Source: Niabella agricola (GTDB taxonomy: Bacteria > Bacteroidota > Bacteroidia > Chitinophagales > Chitinophagaceae). From it: a stretch of DNA of 64,000 nt. Location of the stretch: the NCBI RefSeq assembly GCF_021538615.1, contig NZ_JAJHIZ010000003.1, positions 372,001 through 436,000 on the forward strand, in the 5' to 3' direction. Of this stretch, positions 35,512 through 44,437 are shown piece by piece. Each line of letters opens with the position of its first letter. Positions within the stretch are counted from its first letter, which is position 1. A program made the translations under genes and the position numbers. The notes below the pieces were generated by a model. It ran no database searches and was not told the origin of the DNA. It saw nothing but the letters and a program-made list of their open reading frames with translations.

Positions 35512-38500
35512 TTGTACACCCGTATCATTCATTGCCTGTTACTTTGCCTGGGGATGGCCTTTTCGCTCGGGGCACAACCATATTATTTTGAACATTTCCA
35601 GGTGGAAAGGGGCCTGTCGAACAATACGGCCACCTGCATCATCCAGGATAAAAAAGGGTTTATCTGGATCGGCACCAAGGACGGGCTGAACCGTTTTGAC
35701 GGCTATAGTTTTAAAGTGTTCCGTAATATTGCCGGTGATACCACCAGCCTGGGAAATAATTCGGTCTGGCAACTGCATGCAGGAAAAGACGGAACCATCT
35801 GGGTGGGAACCGAGCACGGCATTTATGCATACAATCCCGAAAATGAAACCTTCTCACATTTACGCAACACACCGCGGCAACTGGTACGGGCCATCGCTGA
35901 AGACCAGCAAGGCAATCTCTGGGTGGTAATCAATTTTAAACTTTACCAGTTTCCCCGAAACGGCCATGAAGCCCGGCTGCACCGGGGCGAAGGAAGGGAA
36001 CTGTGTACCACACTTACCGTTTCCAATAACAACGAGCTTTGGATGGGTACCCTATCTGGTATGGTAGGGCGCTATGACACGACCACCGGCCAATTCCATT
36101 TTCGGTCGGTCTTTGCTCATTCACGCCCTGCCGTATCTACCTGGCTGGAACGGATCTACGATACCGGCGAGGGATATTTTTTGATTGGCACCGCCACACA
36201 GGGCATTAAGAAATTTAATGTTGCCTCCGAAACCTATGAGGACCTTCTCACCTTTAATACCGATAAGACAGAAATTTATGCCCGGGATTTTGTGCAATCG
36301 AAAGCGGGTGAATACTGGATCGCAACCGAAAGTGGTATTTATATTTACAATGCGCAGCAGCACCGGTTTACCAACCTGAAAAAAAACTATCAAAGCCCCT
36401 ATGCGCTTACCGACAACGCGGTTTATTCTTTTTGCAAAGACCGCGAAGGAGGTATCTGGATCGGCACGTATTTTGGCGGGATCAATTATTATCCAAAAGA
36501 GATTCCCGTTTTTGAAAAATATTTCCCCGGAAGCGGGCCTGGCTCCATTCGTGGAAATGCTGTCCGCGAGATCACATCCGATAACATGGGGCATCTGTGG
36601 ATTGGAACGGAAGATGAGGGATTGAATAAATTTGACATCGCTTCCGGTACCTTTACAAATTTTAAGCCTACCGGTGCAAACACCGGCATCGCGCATACCA
36701 ATATCCACGGCCTGCTGCATGAAGGACAGCGCCTCTGGATCGGCACTTTTGAGCATGGCCTGGACCTGATGGACCTGCGCACAACATCTGTGATCCGCCA
36801 TTTTACCGCCGGACCAGGTCCCCATGACCTGCGCAGTAACTTTATTCATAGCTTGTATAAGACATCCGACAACCGGGTTTGGATTGGCACTTCCAATGGC
36901 ATTTACATTTACAACGACCGCAATCATAACTTTATATCACCGGGTTACTTCCCCAGAGGGGGATTTTATTCCAGCATACTGGAAACAACGGATGGCACCA
37001 TCTGGGCCGGTACCTTCCAGGACGGGCTGCATTACTACAATCCCCGGAAAAATATTTTTGGACGACTGCAGGTGGTACAACAGGGTAAGGACCGGCTTGC
37101 AGAGAACCGGATCACCTATATCCATGAATCGTCTGACAAAACACTTTGGATTGCAACCGAAGATGGTCTGTACAACCTTCATCCTTTCACTAAAAAAGTA
37201 AAAATTTATACCACAGCAACCGGGCTTCCCAGCAACCTTATTTATACTATTACAGAAGACGACCAGCGCCGGCATTGGATCACTACTTCCAAAGGCCTGG
37301 TATTATTGGATCAACACAACCATACGCTTCGCACATTTACCAAAACAAGCGGGTTGCTGGGGGATCAGTTCAATTACTCCTCCGGTTTCAAAGCTTCGGA
37401 TGGCCGTATTTACTATGGCAGTGTGAAAGGGATGATCAGCTTTGACCCGGCCCAACTGCAGCCCGACAATTATATCCCGCCGGTTTATATTACCAACTTT
37501 TCGGTGTTCAATGTACCCTTAACCATTTCCACGCGTAAGGGAGCCTTGTCACAATCGTTGTTACTTACCCGTCACATTACACTGACGCATGACCAGTCTA
37601 CATTCAATATCGATTTTGCAGCCATTAATTTCACCGCTCCCGACAACGTGGAATATGCTTATAAGCTGGAAGGACTGGATAAAGACTGGAACTATATAAA
37701 GACCAACCGGAGCGTTTACTTTACCAATCTGCCGCATGGCGAATATGTTTTTAAGGTACGCTCCACCAACAGCAGCGGCCGCTGGCAAAATAACGAGCGA
37801 ATGCTTCGCATTACCATTCGTCCGCCCTTATGGAAAACACCATTTGCCTACCTGATGTATTTATTATTAGCCGGTTCCGCAACCTACCTGATCGTTCGCA
37901 CTTACCGCCGTAACCTGGCCAACAGGCAAAAACGAAAAATGCAACTGTATGCTATGCAAAAAGAAAAAGAGCTGGTGGAATCAAAAATTGATTTTTTTAC
38001 CAAGGTAGCGCATGAAATACGCACACCGCTTACATTGATCAAAGCCCCGCTGGAAAAGATCTCGGGGCAAATTGACAAAACACCGCAAACAGAAAAATAC
38101 CTCAACAGCATGCATCGGAATACCGAACGGCTACTGGAACTAACCAACCAGCTTCTCGACTTCCGCAAAATCGAGGAAAAACAACTGTCGCTGAATTTTA
38201 TAAAAACGAATATCACCCAGTTGCTGACGGATATCTGGAGCAGTTTTCAACCCACTGCTGAAAATAAGAATATCGATTTCAGGCTTACGGTTCCTCCCTC
38301 CCCCTTCCATGCGTTTGTAGACCGCGACGCCTTCACAAAAATCATCAGTAACCTGCTAAATAATGCACTGAAATACGGGAAAACGAACGTATCTACAAAA
38401 TTAACAGAACCCGGCCCGGATAAGCATTTCAAGATTACTATCAGCAATGACGGCGATCCGATTCCCTTTGCCGACCAGCAAAGGATCTTCGAACTGTTCT

Positions 38501-38673
38501 TCCGCTCAAAACGCACGGAAACCATTGCAGGAACCGGTATCGGCCTCTATCTTGCCAAATCGCTTACCGAATTGCATCAGGGAGACATCCGACTTGTAAA
38601 TGATGAAAGACAGGTTTGTTTTGAGCTGGCATTTCCGGATCACCTGGAGATGGCATCGCAAACCAACCGTTAA
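35512..38673 (+). CDS. Reg_prop/Y_Y_Y sensor histidine kinase (kinase half of a split hybrid system)
   Basis: 1053 residues from a TTG start. No ATG lies upstream before an in-frame stop, and the next ATG (35554) would cut the signal peptide (RIIHCLLLCLGMAFSLGAQ). Residues about 22-690 carry about a dozen two-component-regulator propeller repeats (GFIWIGTKDGLNRFDG, GTIWVGTEHGIYAYNP, HLWIGTEDEGLNKFD), forming two beta-propellers. A Y_Y_Y domain at about 690-765 is followed by one membrane helix near 776-796. HisKA holds His834 (VAHEIRTPLTLIK), and HATPase_c has N-box NLLNNALKYG, ISNDGDPIP and GTGIGLYLAK. It ends there, without the receiver and AraC domains that usually follow in one chain. It probably senses oligosaccharide in the periplasm and controls the divergent PUL. 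Confidence 0.93.
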   Translation: MYTRIIHCLLLCLGMAFSLGAQPYYFEHFQVERGLSNNTATCIIQDKKGFIWIGTKDGLNRFDGYSFKVFRNIAGDTTSLGNNSVWQLHAGKDGTIWVGTEHGIYAYNPENETFSHLRNTPRQLVRAIAEDQQGNLWVVINFKLYQFPRNGHEARLHRGEGRELCTTLTVSNNNELWMGTLSGMVGRYDTTTGQFHFRSVFAHSRPAVSTWLERIYDTGEGYFLIGTATQGIKKFNVASETYEDLLTFNTDKTEIYARDFVQSKAGEYWIATESGIYIYNAQQHRFTNLKKNYQSPYALTDNAVYSFCKDREGGIWIGTYFGGINYYPKEIPVFEKYFPGSGPGSIRGNAVREITSDNMGHLWIGTEDEGLNKFDIASGTFTNFKPTGANTGIAHTNIHGLLHEGQRLWIGTFEHGLDLMDLRTTSVIRHFTAGPGPHDLRSNFIHSLYKTSDNRVWIGTSNGIYIYNDRNHNFISPGYFPRGGFYSSILETTDGTIWAGTFQDGLHYYNPRKNIFGRLQVVQQGKDRLAENRITYIHESSDKTLWIATEDGLYNLHPFTKKVKIYTTATGLPSNLIYTITEDDQRRHWITTSKGLVLLDQHNHTLRTFTKTSGLLGDQFNYSSGFKASDGRIYYGSVKGMISFDPAQLQPDNYIPPVYITNFSVFNVPLTISTRKGALSQSLLLTRHITLTHDQSTFNIDFAAINFTAPDNVEYAYKLEGLDKDWNYIKTNRSVYFTNLPHGEYVFKVRSTNSSGRWQNNERMLRITIRPPLWKTPFAYLMYLLLAGSATYLIVRTYRRNLANRQKRKMQLYAMQKEKELVESKIDFFTKVAHEIRTPLTLIKAPLEKISGQIDKTPQTEKYLNSMHRNTERLLELTNQLLDFRKIEEKQLSLNFIKTNITQLLTDIWSSFQPTAENKNIDFRLTVPPSPFHAFVDRDAFTKIISNLLNNALKYGKTNVSTKLTEPGPDKHFKITISNDGDPIPFADQQRIFELFFRSKRTETIAGTGIGLYLAKSLTELHQGDIRLVNDERQVCFELAFPDHLEMASQTNR

Positions 38674-38784
38674 AATTTTGTGCGATTGTGAAGCCTGCCG
38701 GATTTATAAAACCAATTTATCCTAGCTTTTACCTGCAGTTTAATTAAATTTACCGCTTATTGTCTATTTGAACGATTTATACAT

Positions 38785-40671
38785 ATGAAACAACGACTTG
38801 CTTTTGTAACAATTCACAACAACCCTGTATTACATTTTCTGATTTTATTTTGCTCCCTGTTGGTGTGGGGCCATACAATGGCTCAAACAAAAAGTGAACC
38901 GGCGATTATACCGCGGCCCGCGGTTGTAACCACACAGCCGGGCTACTTCCAGTTGAATACAGCCACAAAAATTGGCGTTTCCGCCGGTAACGCACCCGCC
39001 CGTAAACTGGGCGAAATGCTGTCGCAGGCAGTAAAAGATCAAACGGGGCTTTTCATTCCGGTAACAGAAAAAAAGGGGCCTGCACCCAATACACTTTTTA
39101 TTGAGCTGGTGTCACAACCGGATTCACTGGGTAAAGAAGGTTACCAGCTAAACGTTGATAACAAAGGGATCATACTCCGCGCATCTGAAAGTAGTGGCGC
39201 CTTTTACGGGATACAAACGTTGTTGCAATTACTGCCTGCTGATCCGGAAGCGCTGGCAAAGCGCCCGGTGCAGATCCCGGCTGTAACGATTAAGGACCGG
39301 CCGCGTTTTGAGTGGCGGGGGTTGATGCTGGATTGCGGCCGTTACTATTACTCCATGAACTTTTTAAAAAAGCTGATCGACTACATGGCGATGCATAAAA
39401 TGAATGTGTTTCACTGGCATCTTACGGAAGATCATGGCTGGCGGCTTGAGATCAAAAAATATCCAAGACTGACAGATATCGGTGCCTGGAGAACCGCTAC
39501 GGAATTCTCCCAGGGGCGGTTAAACGGTACTCCCACCGGCGGTTATTACACACAGGCACAAGCCAGGGAGCTGGTGGCCTACGCTGCGGAGCGCTATGTA
39601 ACCATTGTACCGGAAATAGAAATGCCCGGGCATGCTTCTGCCGCATTGGTTGCGTATCCCGAACTGTCCTGCACCGGCGGTCCCTTCAAAACCCTTACCC
39701 GCTGGGGCATTCAAAAAGACATCTTTTGTGCCGGCAATGAAAAAACCTTTGCTTTCCTGGAAGACGTGCTTAAAGAAGTAACGGCTATTTTTCCGGGAGC
39801 CGTTGTTCATATGGGTGGAGATGAAGCACCTAAGGACCGCTGGAAAAGCTGCCCCAAGTGCCAGACACGGATTCGTGAAGAGCACCTGAAAGATGAACAC
39901 GAATTACAAAGCTATTTTGTAAAGCGTGTTGAAAAAATATTTACTGCTCAAAAAAGAAATTATATCGGGTGGGATGAGATCCTCGAAGGCGGGCTGGCGC
40001 CCAACGCCTGGGTAATGAGCTGGCGCGGAATTAAGGGTGGCATTGAAGCCGCCCGGCAGGGACACAATGTGGTGATGACGCCCTATGATTATTACTATCT
40101 TGATTATTATCAGGGGAAACCCTCCCTGGAGCCCAATGCCATTTTTGATCACGCCATCAATACCCTGGAAAAAGTGTATGGCTTTGAGCCCTGCCCCCAG
40201 GAGCTAACAGCGGATGAAGCCCGTTTTATAAAAGGCGTGCAGGGAAATGTGTGGAGCGAATTCATCCATACGCCCGAAAAAGTAACATACATGACCTTTC
40301 CCCGTGCTGCAGCGATTGCAGAAACCGGGTGGACTCCAAAGGACCGCAAGCAATGGACCGACTTTACCCGGCGCATGGAAACACAATACAACCGCTACGA
40401 TCTTCTGCACATCAACTACGCGAAAAGCGCTTATAATGTATGGCAGACCACCATTCTTGACAGCGTTACCAATACAGCAACCATCAGTTTCAAAACCAAT
40501 AGTTATCAGCCGGAAATCCGGTATAGCACCGATGGCAATGAGCCTACAGCTCAATCTACATTATATGCCGGACCCTTTAAGGTTAAAGCCCCGGTATTGA
40601 TAAAATCGGCAACGTTTAAAAACGGAAAGATGGTCAGCAACGTGTATGAAGAAGCGGTGCTCAGCAAATAA
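38785..40671 (+). CDS. GH20 beta-N-acetylhexosaminidase
   Basis: 628 residues with a signal peptide (LILFCSLLVWGHTMAQ). Residues about 35-170 form the GH20 N-terminal domain. The catalytic barrel is at about 175-535: FEWRGLMLDCGRYYYSMNFL, NVFHWHLTEDHGWRLEI, ERYVTIVPEIEMPGHASAAL and the catalytic Asp346-Glu347 pair in VHMGGDEAPKDRW. A small C-terminal chitobiase-like beta domain follows (RYSTDGNEPTAQS). It removes terminal GlcNAc or GalNAc. It lies between the kinase and the response regulator of a split two-component system, 111 bases after the kinase stop, so it is probably co-transcribed or co-regulated. Its substrate does not obviously match the neighbouring arabinose-type PUL. Confidence 0.95.
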   Translation: MKQRLAFVTIHNNPVLHFLILFCSLLVWGHTMAQTKSEPAIIPRPAVVTTQPGYFQLNTATKIGVSAGNAPARKLGEMLSQAVKDQTGLFIPVTEKKGPAPNTLFIELVSQPDSLGKEGYQLNVDNKGIILRASESSGAFYGIQTLLQLLPADPEALAKRPVQIPAVTIKDRPRFEWRGLMLDCGRYYYSMNFLKKLIDYMAMHKMNVFHWHLTEDHGWRLEIKKYPRLTDIGAWRTATEFSQGRLNGTPTGGYYTQAQARELVAYAAERYVTIVPEIEMPGHASAALVAYPELSCTGGPFKTLTRWGIQKDIFCAGNEKTFAFLEDVLKEVTAIFPGAVVHMGGDEAPKDRWKSCPKCQTRIREEHLKDEHELQSYFVKRVEKIFTAQKRNYIGWDEILEGGLAPNAWVMSWRGIKGGIEAARQGHNVVMTPYDYYYLDYYQGKPSLEPNAIFDHAINTLEKVYGFEPCPQELTADEARFIKGVQGNVWSEFIHTPEKVTYMTFPRAAAIAETGWTPKDRKQWTDFTRRMETQYNRYDLLHINYAKSAYNVWQTTILDSVTNTATISFKTNSYQPEIRYSTDGNEPTAQSTLYAGPFKVKAPVLIKSATFKNGKMVSNVYEEAVLSK

Positions 40672-40693
40672 GGCGAAATAAAAAGAAATCCAG

Positions 40694-40949
40694 CCGATCT
40701 TCGCAGATCCATTGCAGTGCAAATGCCGGGCAATTGCTTTCTGCATTCATCTGCTGAAAAAATCAGCGCCGGTCTGCGGGAAACGAGTGGATGCTACTAC
40801 AAAAAACAACAAAGCGGCTTGTTTTTTTACCGCATCAGTAAATGATCTTACCTTCCCGCTGATCTTCGCAGGTCAAATACAGCACAAATCCCGGCCGGTT
40901 GCCGCCACGTTCACCACGGAAAAATCAGCGCCGGACTGCTGGAAAGAGG
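40694..40949. repeat. Two-copy imperfect intergenic repeat
   Basis: Copies at 40694-40785 and 40858-40949 share GATCTTCGCAG at the left, AAATNCCGG in the middle and AAAAATCAGCGCCGG at the right, about 164 bases apart. Within each copy the ends (CTTCGCAGAT and ATCAGCG) are loosely related as inverted words. No coding frame runs through them. Similar CGCAGAT/CTGCGC words recur at 46371-46465. The function is unknown. The 335 bases between the GH20 stop and the regulator start hold nothing else I can support. Confidence 0.6.
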
Positions 40950-41007
40950 TCAAACAGATTTAAAAATTAAAATCTTGAATCACACAGAGCACAGTAATCG
41001 CCCCGAT

Positions 41008-41766
41008 ATGTTTACCATTCTGCTGGTAGACGATAACGAAGAGATTCTCGACTTCCTGAAAGATGACCTGGAAGAGAAATATGCTGTTCTGACAGCTACG
41101 AACGGCCATGAAGCCATAGAGCAGTTGAATACGCATATTGTGCACCTGATCATCAGTGATATTATGATGCCGGGAATGGACGGACTGGAATTTTGCGATT
41201 ATGTAAAATCACATTTCGAATGGAGCCATATCCCCATTGTGTTGCTGACCGCAAAAAATACACTGCAATCAAAAATAGAGGGGCTGGATGCCGGTGCCGA
41301 CGCCTACATAGAAAAACCATTTTCCCCGGAACATCTGAACGCGCAGGTGGCCAGTTTGCTCAGCAACCGGATGAAGCTGAAAGACTATTTTGCCCAATCG
41401 CCGCTGGCGCATATTAAAACCATGGCGCATACAAAGATGGATGAGCAGTTTTTAGAAAAGCTGCAACAACTCATTGAAGCGCATTTGTCCGATACGCTCC
41501 TGGATGTTGAATTCCTGGCGCAACGGCTCAACATGAGCCGGCCCACCCTTTACCGGAAAATAAAATCCATTTCTGATCTGTCGCCCAATGAAATGATCAA
41601 TCTTACGCGGCTAAAAAAAGCGGCCGTACTGATCAGTCAGGGACATCATCATATGAATGAAATCGCAGAAACGGTGGGCTATAATTCCCTTACCCAGTTT
41701 GGACGGAACTTTCACAAGCAATTCGGCATGACCCCCACGGATTATGCAAAGAAAATGAACCCTTAA
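41008..41766 (+). CDS. Response regulator with receiver and AraC-type DNA-binding domains
   Basis: 252 residues from the ATG at 41008; a TTG at 40975 would add 11 residues. Residues 1-120 are a receiver domain with the acidic pair in LVDDNEE, phospho-acceptor Asp51 (ISDIMMPG) and Lys in the EKPFSP motif. Residues about 145-250 are an AraC-type double helix-turn-helix (DVEFLAQRLNMSRPTLYRKI, MNEIAETVGYNSLTQFGRNF, KQFGMTPTDYAKK). This is exactly the part missing from the kinase at 35512-38673. The two together make one hybrid two-component regulator, split with a GH20 gene in between. Its stop codon overlaps the convergent flavoprotein stop. Confidence 0.93.
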   Translation: MFTILLVDDNEEILDFLKDDLEEKYAVLTATNGHEAIEQLNTHIVHLIISDIMMPGMDGLEFCDYVKSHFEWSHIPIVLLTAKNTLQSKIEGLDAGADAYIEKPFSPEHLNAQVASLLSNRMKLKDYFAQSPLAHIKTMAHTKMDEQFLEKLQQLIEAHLSDTLLDVEFLAQRLNMSRPTLYRKIKSISDLSPNEMINLTRLKKAAVLISQGHHHMNEIAETVGYNSLTQFGRNFHKQFGMTPTDYAKKMNP

Positions 41767-42992
41767 GCTGCCGATAACTGTACCATTGCACGGGCCGCTA
41801 CAAAACCGGAGCTCCAGGCATGCTGAAAATTGTATCCGCCGGTAATCCCATCCACATCGATCACCTCGCCCGTAAAAAACAGCCCCGGAACTTTTTTGCT
41901 CATCATAGTTTGCGGATCCAGATCCGGAAGAATAATGCCTCCTGCAGTAACAAACTCATCCTTATAGGTTGTTTTTCCCTCAACCGGCAACTCAAAAGTG
42001 CCGATGTTTTTGATCAGCTGGTTTTGGTTTTTTGAAGGCAGATCGGCCCAGCGTTTTTGCGCATCAATGCCGGACTGCTCCAGCAAAAATTCCCATAAAC
42101 GGTTTGGCAATCCCAGTTGATTTTTGCTTCCCACCTTTTGTGCCGCCTTTTCCAACCGCCATTGCCCCATGCGCTCCCTTAATAAAGGCTCGGGAACCTC
42201 CGGCAGCCAGTTGATAATCGCCCTGAAGTTCCAGTTCAACGCCGCCAGCTCCCGGGCGCCCCAGGCGCTTAGCCGCAACACAACCGGTCCGCTGATGCCC
42301 CAATGGGTGATCAGCAACGGTCCGCGCTGTTGCAGTTTTGTACCGGTCACTGTAACCTTTGCATCAGGTATACTTACGCCCATCAATGCGGTAACGGGAT
42401 GGCGGGGGCTGTTAAATGTAAATAAAGAAGGCACCGGTTCTGCTATCGTGTGCCCCAGGTTTTTTAACCATTGGAACTGTTCAGTCCTGGGAAAACCGCC
42501 GCAGGCCACGCATACATAGTCGCCATGGAACACTTCTTTGGCCGTATAAATGGCAAACCCTTCAGCGGTTCGCTCAAGCCCTGTTACCCCGCACTGCATG
42601 CGGATCTCCACACCATACCTGCCCGCCTCATTCAACAAACAATCGATGATGGTTTGCGAGGAATCCGACACCGGGAACATACGGCCGTCGGCTTCTGTTT
42701 TCAGTTGCACTCCCCGGTCCTTAAACCAGGCAATCGTATCGTTGGTAAAGAACTGGTGAAACAATTTTTTCACAAAATGCCCGCCGCGCGGATAACGCCG
42801 GGTCATCTCTACAATATCATAACAGGCATGAGTTACATTGCAACGCCCGCCCCCGCTGATCTTTACCTTAGATAACAGTTTATTGCTTTTTTCAAGAATG
42901 ACTACCTTCAGCTGCGGGTTCATGCGCGCAGCATTTACAGCGCAAAAAAAACCCGAAGCCCCTCCTCCAATGATATAAACTGTTTTTCGCAA
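41763..42992 (-). CDS. HI0933/BaiN-type FAD-dependent flavoprotein
   Basis: 409 residues. Start is TTG at 42992: an in-frame stop lies two codons upstream and no ATG precedes the FAD-binding loop IIGGGASGFFCAVNAAR (7-23). Family markers are KISGGGRCNVTH (near 43-55), GGFPRTEQFQWLKNLGH, HWGISGPVVLRLSAWGAREL and the C-terminal AGGIILPDLDPQTMMSKKVPGLFFTGEVIDVDG-type region that closes the FAD site. The family is annotated as NAD(P)/FAD-dependent oxidoreductase; some members are flavin reductases acting on bile acids, but substrate here is unknown. Cytoplasmic. Its stop codon overlaps the stop of the response regulator gene (TTAA at 41763-41766). Confidence 0.92.
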   Translation of the reverse strand: MRKTVYIIGGGASGFFCAVNAARMNPQLKVVILEKSNKLLSKVKISGGGRCNVTHACYDIVEMTRRYPRGGHFVKKLFHQFFTNDTIAWFKDRGVQLKTEADGRMFPVSDSSQTIIDCLLNEAGRYGVEIRMQCGVTGLERTAEGFAIYTAKEVFHGDYVCVACGGFPRTEQFQWLKNLGHTIAEPVPSLFTFNSPRHPVTALMGVSIPDAKVTVTGTKLQQRGPLLITHWGISGPVVLRLSAWGARELAALNWNFRAIINWLPEVPEPLLRERMGQWRLEKAAQKVGSKNQLGLPNRLWEFLLEQSGIDAQKRWADLPSKNQNQLIKNIGTFELPVEGKTTYKDEFVTAGGIILPDLDPQTMMSKKVPGLFFTGEVIDVDGITGGYNFQHAWSSGFVAARAMVQLSAA

Positions 42993-43006
42993 TGTTCAAT
43001 TTTTGC

Positions 43007-43014
43007 CAAAGATA
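43007..43014 (-). promoter_or_regulatory. Candidate -7 box for the flavoprotein gene
   Basis: Minus strand TATCTTTG is a perfect match to TAnnTTTG, 14 bases before the TTG start at 42992. The message would have a very short leader. Confidence 0.45.
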
Positions 43015-43172
43015 AGACACCGGATTTTTAGTCATACTGTCATTTCAAAAGCAGTCAGCTTTCATCCGGACTCCTGCTTGCTGTTTAAACTCCCGGGGGG
43101 TAGACAGCATGAAAACAAAAACTATTGGCCGTTTTAGTAAGTTGTAATATTTTCGGTCTGAAACAGCAACAT

Positions 43173-43868
43173 ATGTCTTTCTGTAAATGCTCTTGTTTTC
43201 TTATCGTATGCTGGGCTGCCTTGTCCTGTTCTGCCCAATCCTATTCCTTCCCGATTCTGCGATCCGGAGCAGACTACCAGGATGCTGTCCGTAAAAACGC
43301 TGATAATCGCCTGGTGGAACTAAAAACCAAGATACCCGGTATGGTTTATGATCTCCGGTATGCCACTACCGATAATTTTATGCACCGCCTGATGTACCCG
43401 CGAAACACACACGTTACTTTTTTACGAAAGCCGGCTGCCGAAGCGCTGGCTGCGGTACAGGCAGCGCTAAAACCGGAAGGGCTGGGATTAAAAATATTTG
43501 ATGCCTATCGCCCCTTTTCCGTTTCCGAAAAGTTCTGGGAGCTGGTAAAGGATGAACGGTATGTGGCCAACCCTGCAAAAGGAAGCAACCATAACCGGGG
43601 AACAGCGGTAGACCTAACATTGATCGATCTCAAAACCGGCAGGGAATTACCAATGGGTACGGGGTTCGACAATTTTACCGATACCGCACATCATAGCTTT
43701 ACCGCATTGCCGCCACAGGTACTCCGTAACCGCGAGCGTTTAAAAAACGTAATGCAAATGCATGGCTTTAAGCCCCTCGATTCCGAGTGGTGGCACTATA
43801 CGTATGCCACCGGAGCCTTTGATGTGCTGGATCTTTCATTTAAACAACTCAATAAATGTCCTAAATGA
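43173..43868 (+). CDS. D-alanyl-D-alanine dipeptidase, VanX/M15D family
   Basis: 231 residues from the ATG at 43173. The frame is open to a TTG at 43125, but the signal peptide (MSFCKCSCFLIVCWAALSCSAQ) starts at 43173. M15D zinc motifs are present: SNHNRGTAVDLTL (first His and Asp ligands) and EWWHYTY (catalytic Glu and third-ligand His). IFDAYRPFSVSEKFW carries the family Arg. It cleaves D-Ala-D-Ala or related dipeptides in the periplasm for peptidoglycan recycling. It overlaps the following ATPase gene by four bases (ATGA). Confidence 0.93.
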   Translation: MSFCKCSCFLIVCWAALSCSAQSYSFPILRSGADYQDAVRKNADNRLVELKTKIPGMVYDLRYATTDNFMHRLMYPRNTHVTFLRKPAAEALAAVQAALKPEGLGLKIFDAYRPFSVSEKFWELVKDERYVANPAKGSNHNRGTAVDLTLIDLKTGRELPMGTGFDNFTDTAHHSFTALPPQVLRNRERLKNVMQMHGFKPLDSEWWHYTYATGAFDVLDLSFKQLNKCPK

Positions 43869-44422
43869 TCGTTGACCGTTTTCACATCCTCACCGGCGGA
43901 CCGGGATCAGGAAAAACCACGTTGCTGACCGTACTGGAAGGCCCGTATTTTCATATTGTACCGGAAGTAGCCCGGGAGATCATCCGCGAGCAAATGGCAG
44001 CCGGAGGCACCGCGTTGCCCTGGAAAGATCAGGACCTTTACACCAGCCTGATGCTGGAGCGATCCCTAGAAAGCTATCAGGCAACCCTAAAACAGCTACA
44101 AAGCAACCCAAATCAGCACTTTTTCTTCGATCGCGGTATACCCGATACCCTGTGTTATGCCACCCTTACCGGCCAGGGCATTTCTGAAGACATGAACAAA
44201 GCAGCATCAATACACCGGTACAACCCAACCGTATTTATGTTACCTCCCTGGAAAGAAATTTATACCACCGATACCGAACGGAAACAAAGCTGGGAGGAAG
44301 CAGTGGTTACCTATGAACAGCTGAAAGCAACTTATACCAATTATCAATATAAAGTAGTGGAAGTACCAACCGGCCCCCCGCAGCAACGCAGTAATTTTAT
44401 TATCGCAAGCCTGGGACTTTAA
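43865..44422 (+). CDS. AAA-family ATPase (AAA_28-like)
   Basis: 185 residues. A Walker A motif lies at the N-terminus (LTGGPGSGKTTLL), followed by EVAREII, FFDRGIPDTLCYA (Walker-B-like Asp and DRG motif) and a C-terminal helix region. It resembles small NadR/kinase-like P-loop proteins of the AAA_28 family, whose function in bacteria is mostly unknown. It starts within the stop of the dipeptidase gene (ATGA), so the two are translationally coupled, but a shared function is not evident. Confidence 0.88.
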   Translation: MIVDRFHILTGGPGSGKTTLLTVLEGPYFHIVPEVAREIIREQMAAGGTALPWKDQDLYTSLMLERSLESYQATLKQLQSNPNQHFFFDRGIPDTLCYATLTGQGISEDMNKAASIHRYNPTVFMLPPWKEIYTTDTERKQSWEEAVVTYEQLKATYTNYQYKVVEVPTGPPQQRSNFIIASLGL

Positions 44423-44437
44423 TTATACCGGCAGCCA

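Noticed and set aside
36121..36927. 268-codon minus-strand frame inside the sensor kinase gene
   Set aside because: Antisense shadow of the propeller repeats, with no start context and no recognisable domain.
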